A DNA stretch of 8,466 bases, taken from assembly GCA_035297385.1 (NCBI GenBank), contig DATGZD010000092.1, forward strand, positions 1-8,466, given 5' to 3'. Shown in pieces: positions 6,645-8,466 of the stretch. Below the pieces are notes generated by a model. That model made no database searches. It was not told the origin of the DNA and saw nothing but the letters and a program-made list of their open reading frames with translations. The first letter of the stretch is position 1. The number at the start of each line of letters is the position of its first letter. The translations under genes and the position numbers were made by a program. The stretch is from UBA11855 sp035297385. Lineage in GTDB: Archaea > Thermoproteota > Bathyarchaeia > Bathyarchaeales > Bathycorpusculaceae.

Positions 6645-7149
6645 TCAATTCCCGATTAGGGTAGTAATTTATCATGCAAATCAATGCGATCCAAAGCGTT
6701 GTACGGGGCTAAAGCTTAAACGTCATGGGTTAGCTCGAGTGGTTACAAGTTTTCGATTTCTACCAAGGCGCGCAATAATATTAAATCCATTTGCTGAAAT
6801 CGCGTTTTCACCGGCTGATAAGCAGCGTATTCAAGATTTTGGTTTAGCTGCTTTGGACTGCAGCTGGGAGCATGCACATAAGGTTCTTTCAGGGCATGTA
6901 AAAGGTACAAGTCGCTGTTTGCCTGTTTTAATCGCTGGAAATCCAACAAACTATTCAAAAGCAACAAAACTCTCAACAGCTGAAGCTATTGCTGGCGCGT
7001 TATACATTGCTGGATTTGAAGAGGAAGCACGAAAAATTCTTTCAATCTTTGTATGGGGACACACATTTTTCGAACTGAACGCTGATTTTCTCGAGCGATA
7101 CAAACACGCAAAAGATAGCACTGACATCGTAAAGCTGCAGTCTCTGTAG
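6634..7149 (+). CDS. tsr3: SSU rRNA aminocarboxypropyl transferase Tsr3 (DUF367)
   Basis: By family, it transfers the 3-amino-3-carboxypropyl group of S-adenosylmethionine to N3 of a (pseudo)uridine in helix 31 of small-subunit rRNA, a late ribosome-maturation step conserved in archaea and eukaryotes. At 171 residues it has the compact archaeal length. Signature blocks, in order: CDPKRCTG at 18-25, FSPAD at 58-62, LDCSWE at 74-79, RCLPVLIAGNPTNYSKATKL starting at 94, STAEAIAGAL from 114, and FVWGHTFFELN from 139. The GTG start at 6634 lies inside the end of nnr in another frame, an 11-base overlap that implies translational coupling. A weak AGGTG at 6619-6623 may help initiation. The LSTAEA block resembles the usual LS.VEA form. 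No lesions are seen. Confidence 0.95.
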   Translation: MEHNQFPIRVVIYHANQCDPKRCTGLKLKRHGLARVVTSFRFLPRRAIILNPFAEIAFSPADKQRIQDFGLAALDCSWEHAHKVLSGHVKGTSRCLPVLIAGNPTNYSKATKLSTAEAIAGALYIAGFEEEARKILSIFVWGHTFFELNADFLERYKHAKDSTDIVKLQSL

Positions 7150-7182
7150 CTAAGAAAGTCGTAGAATAAGAAATTTGTATGT

Positions 7183-7204
7183 TTTGTTGATGCTTTTGTA
7201 TACG
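7183..7204 (+). repeat. 22-base direct repeat, copy 2
   Basis: Identical to 5001-5022 and in the same orientation. It lies 34 bases after the tsr3 stop and ends 73 bases before the TTG start of the LysE-family gene. Together the two copies bracket nnr-tsr3. Confidence 0.85.
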
Positions 7205-7276
7205 GAAACCTTATTACATAATTTAGGGATGCATTAGAAACAATTCGGACATGCTTCAGGAGCTTCAGATTAAGCT

Positions 7277-7912
7277 TTGATTACTGATTTCAATGTTTTC
7301 ATAACATCTGTCGTGCTAATATCCATGTCTGGGGTCTTAATGCCAGGACCGTTATTTGCAATAACTATTGAAAAAGCAACCAAACGGAAGACAGCCGGCG
7401 CATTAATTGCGTTAGGTCACGGCGTGATCGAATTTCCACTGATGTTTCTCATATATTTTGTCCTGAGTCAGCTTATACTTCCTGCGGTTGTGCAAATCGG
7501 AATCGGATTAATAGGCGGAGCATTAATGATTTATATTGGAGTACAAGCGTTTAGAAATAGAAAAAAAGAAGAAACGTTGAAAACGGATTCTTCTCATGAT
7601 TCCTTACTGGCTGGACTCTGGACAACCGCAGCAAATGCGGGCTTCATTCTTTGGTGGCTAACAATAGGTACAGAATTGATATTGAATGCTAAACAGTTTG
7701 GTCTTTTAGGTTTCACAGCTTTCGCAGGTATACATTGGCTCTGTGATTTAGCATGGTACTCAGCGTTTGCCTTAGCAATCTATACTTCTCGCCGTCTATG
7801 GACAAAACGCGTTCATAAAGGTGTCGTATTATTCTGTGTTGCTGTTTTCGTAAGTTTTGGTGCATACTTTTTTAGTTCAGCATTGTGGTCCATAATTGGT
7901 TCACTAATTTAG
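7277..7912 (+). CDS. LysE/RhtB-family membrane exporter
   Basis: A LysE-superfamily transporter, proteins that export amino acids or related small molecules across the cytoplasmic membrane. The substrate cannot be read from sequence. The 211 residues form about six membrane segments (roughly 5-28, 40-66, 70-92, 108-135, 141-171 and 182-208), the normal plan and length for the family. The signature MPGP at 22-25 lies at the end of segment 1, followed by LFAITIEKATKRKTAGALIA and a helix with HGVIEFP. A hydrophilic, Lys/Glu-rich loop separates segments 3 and 4. The start is TTG 7277, because an in-frame TAA lies two codons upstream (7271-7273). An AGGAG at 7258-7262 is the probable ribosome-binding site, with rather long spacing. 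Repeat copy 2 lies upstream, so it may share control with nnr. Confidence 0.9.
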   Translation: MITDFNVFITSVVLISMSGVLMPGPLFAITIEKATKRKTAGALIALGHGVIEFPLMFLIYFVLSQLILPAVVQIGIGLIGGALMIYIGVQAFRNRKKEETLKTDSSHDSLLAGLWTTAANAGFILWWLTIGTELILNAKQFGLLGFTAFAGIHWLCDLAWYSAFALAIYTSRRLWTKRVHKGVVLFCVAVFVSFGAYFFSSALWSIIGSLI

Positions 7913-8048
7913 CGGTTCGTAAAATGAATTGTGGCCTATCTTCTATATATTCAAAGATGCGTTAATTTTTACCAATTGACATGATTTATTTATTATTTTA
8001 CCGTTTTCGGATATAGAGACGCTGATTACCTGATCATTCAAGTCGATC

Positions 8049-8055
8049 TTTTTTT
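8049..8055 (+). terminator. Oligo-T stretch, possible terminator after the LysE gene
   Basis: Seven consecutive T bases lie 136 bases after the LysE stop. Archaeal RNA polymerase can terminate at T-rich stretches without a hairpin. The distance is long and the evidence is only the T-run. Confidence 0.3.
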
Positions 8056-8219
8056 ACTCTGTAATATAAGTATTCTCAAAGCGCGCTAGTCAAGGCTATA
8101 ACAAAAACCAATTTTAGAGGAACGTTCTTTTTTATGAGTCGCGCGCTGATGAAACTTCAAACTTGACTTTTGCAAAACAAAAGAAAAGGGAACGTCGAAT
8201 TTGTCTTTATTTTATCAAC

Positions 8220-8294
8220 CTATCGTTTTCCGAGTATCAATACAGCTGTGGAAATCGCAATTATTACTGCAAGGAATCCAACAATAAGAGTCAT
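8220..8294 (-). CDS. Possible 24-residue single-span membrane peptide
   Basis: From ATG 8294 the frame reads MTLIVGFLAVIIAISTAV and ends LILGKR before a TAG at 8222. That is one continuous hydrophobic helix of about 20 residues with a basic C-terminus, the layout of many small archaeal membrane proteins. No Shine-Dalgarno precedes it. TTTATATA lies too close to the ATG (within 12 bases) to serve a leaderless start, and an alternative TTTAGTTTA lies nearer the right distance. The frame is short enough to arise by chance, and hydrophobic codons are favoured in T-rich strands. No family is recognised. Confidence 0.33.
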   Translation of the reverse strand: MTLIVGFLAVIIAISTAVLILGKR

Positions 8295-8466
8295 TGTATA
8301 TAAATTCCATTAAACTAAACTTTTTCTTTATTTCCAAATAGAAGATTCTTTCAGAAATCTTAAAAGATAGTCATATTAAACCAGTCGAAAGAAGAGTTAG
8401 ATAGTAGGCTGTGTTCCCCCTCGCAGAGGCATATAGGATCTACAAAATTTGAGAGCTTACTACCTA

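Larger units (their letters stand above)
7913..8466. other. Long 3' gap with little recognisable content
   Basis: This stretch has no gene that I can identify with confidence. T-runs at 8049-8055 and 8128-8133 could end the LysE transcript. A GCGCGCT pair (8081-8087, 8141-8147) stands out in AT-rich DNA but gives only a 7-base stem over 54 bases. On the minus strand there is a possible 24-residue membrane protein at 8294-8220. Beyond it, near 8390-8466, is a short protein-like but stop-interrupted frame running off the window edge. Confidence 0.5.

Noticed and set aside
8080..8147. AGCGCGC and GCGCGCT pair, as a possible ncRNA stem or insertion remnant
   Set aside because: Only seven pairs over a 54-base loop. 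GCGCGC is self-complementary, so pairing is automatic, and nothing else supports an RNA gene.
8390..8466. Minus-strand frame reading ILYASARGNTAYYLTLLSTG, resembling the start of a winged-helix regulator
   Set aside because: Stops lie on both sides within about 22 codons and the window ends here. It may be debris, but it cannot be supported from this sequence.

Overview
The window looks like an archaeal chromosome at roughly 37% G+C (estimated by eye). Three things point to Archaea: a membrane-anchored LonB-type protease, a DUF367/Tsr3 rRNA aminocarboxypropyl transferase, and a mix of Shine-Dalgarno-led starts with a leaderless-looking BRE/TATA promoter. The gene set and protein style suggest a TACK-group or Bathyarchaeia-like lineage. 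That placement is inference and would need a database search. There is no CRISPR array, phage module, insertion sequence, tRNA or rRNA that I can support.

Layout, left to right. 1-440 holds no convincing gene and ends in a GGAGG ribosome-binding site. 441-2678 (+) is lonB. 2679-2959 is a gap with a degenerate inverted copy of a short repeat and a doubtful small membrane ORF on the minus strand. 2960-3373 (+) is a YjbQ/UPF0047 protein. 3374-3803 is a gap with a possible decayed ORF on the minus strand. 3804-4586 (-) is a nicotinamidase with an unusual acidic-then-basic C-terminal tail. Diverging from it, 4684-4950 (+) is a clear pseudogene of a stand-alone Lrp/AsnC ligand-binding (RAM) domain protein, broken by two offsetting frameshifts and a nonsense codon. 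5109-6644 (+) is nnr, the fused NAD(P)HX epimerase/dehydratase, overlapping by 11 bases with tsr3 (6634-7149, +). 7277-7912 (+) is a LysE-family exporter starting at TTG. 7913-8466 is a long gap whose only candidate is a very small single-membrane-span protein on the minus strand.

How the genes relate. Nicotinamidase (NAD salvage) and Nnr (repair of hydrated NAD(P)H) both serve the nicotinamide coenzyme pool and lie on either side of the dead Lrp-type gene. nnr and tsr3 are very probably one transcription unit with translational coupling. LonB, YjbQ and LysE look like independent housekeeping or accessory genes.

The most unusual structure is a perfect 22-base direct repeat (5001-5022 and 7183-7204) that brackets nnr-tsr3. 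Each copy lies 73-87 bases before the start codon of the next gene, and a weaker inverted copy lies at 2856-2880. It could be a shared promoter/operator element or a small dispersed repeat. Coding density is only about 72%, and at least one gap contains gene debris. I see no strong evidence for a new multi-gene system.
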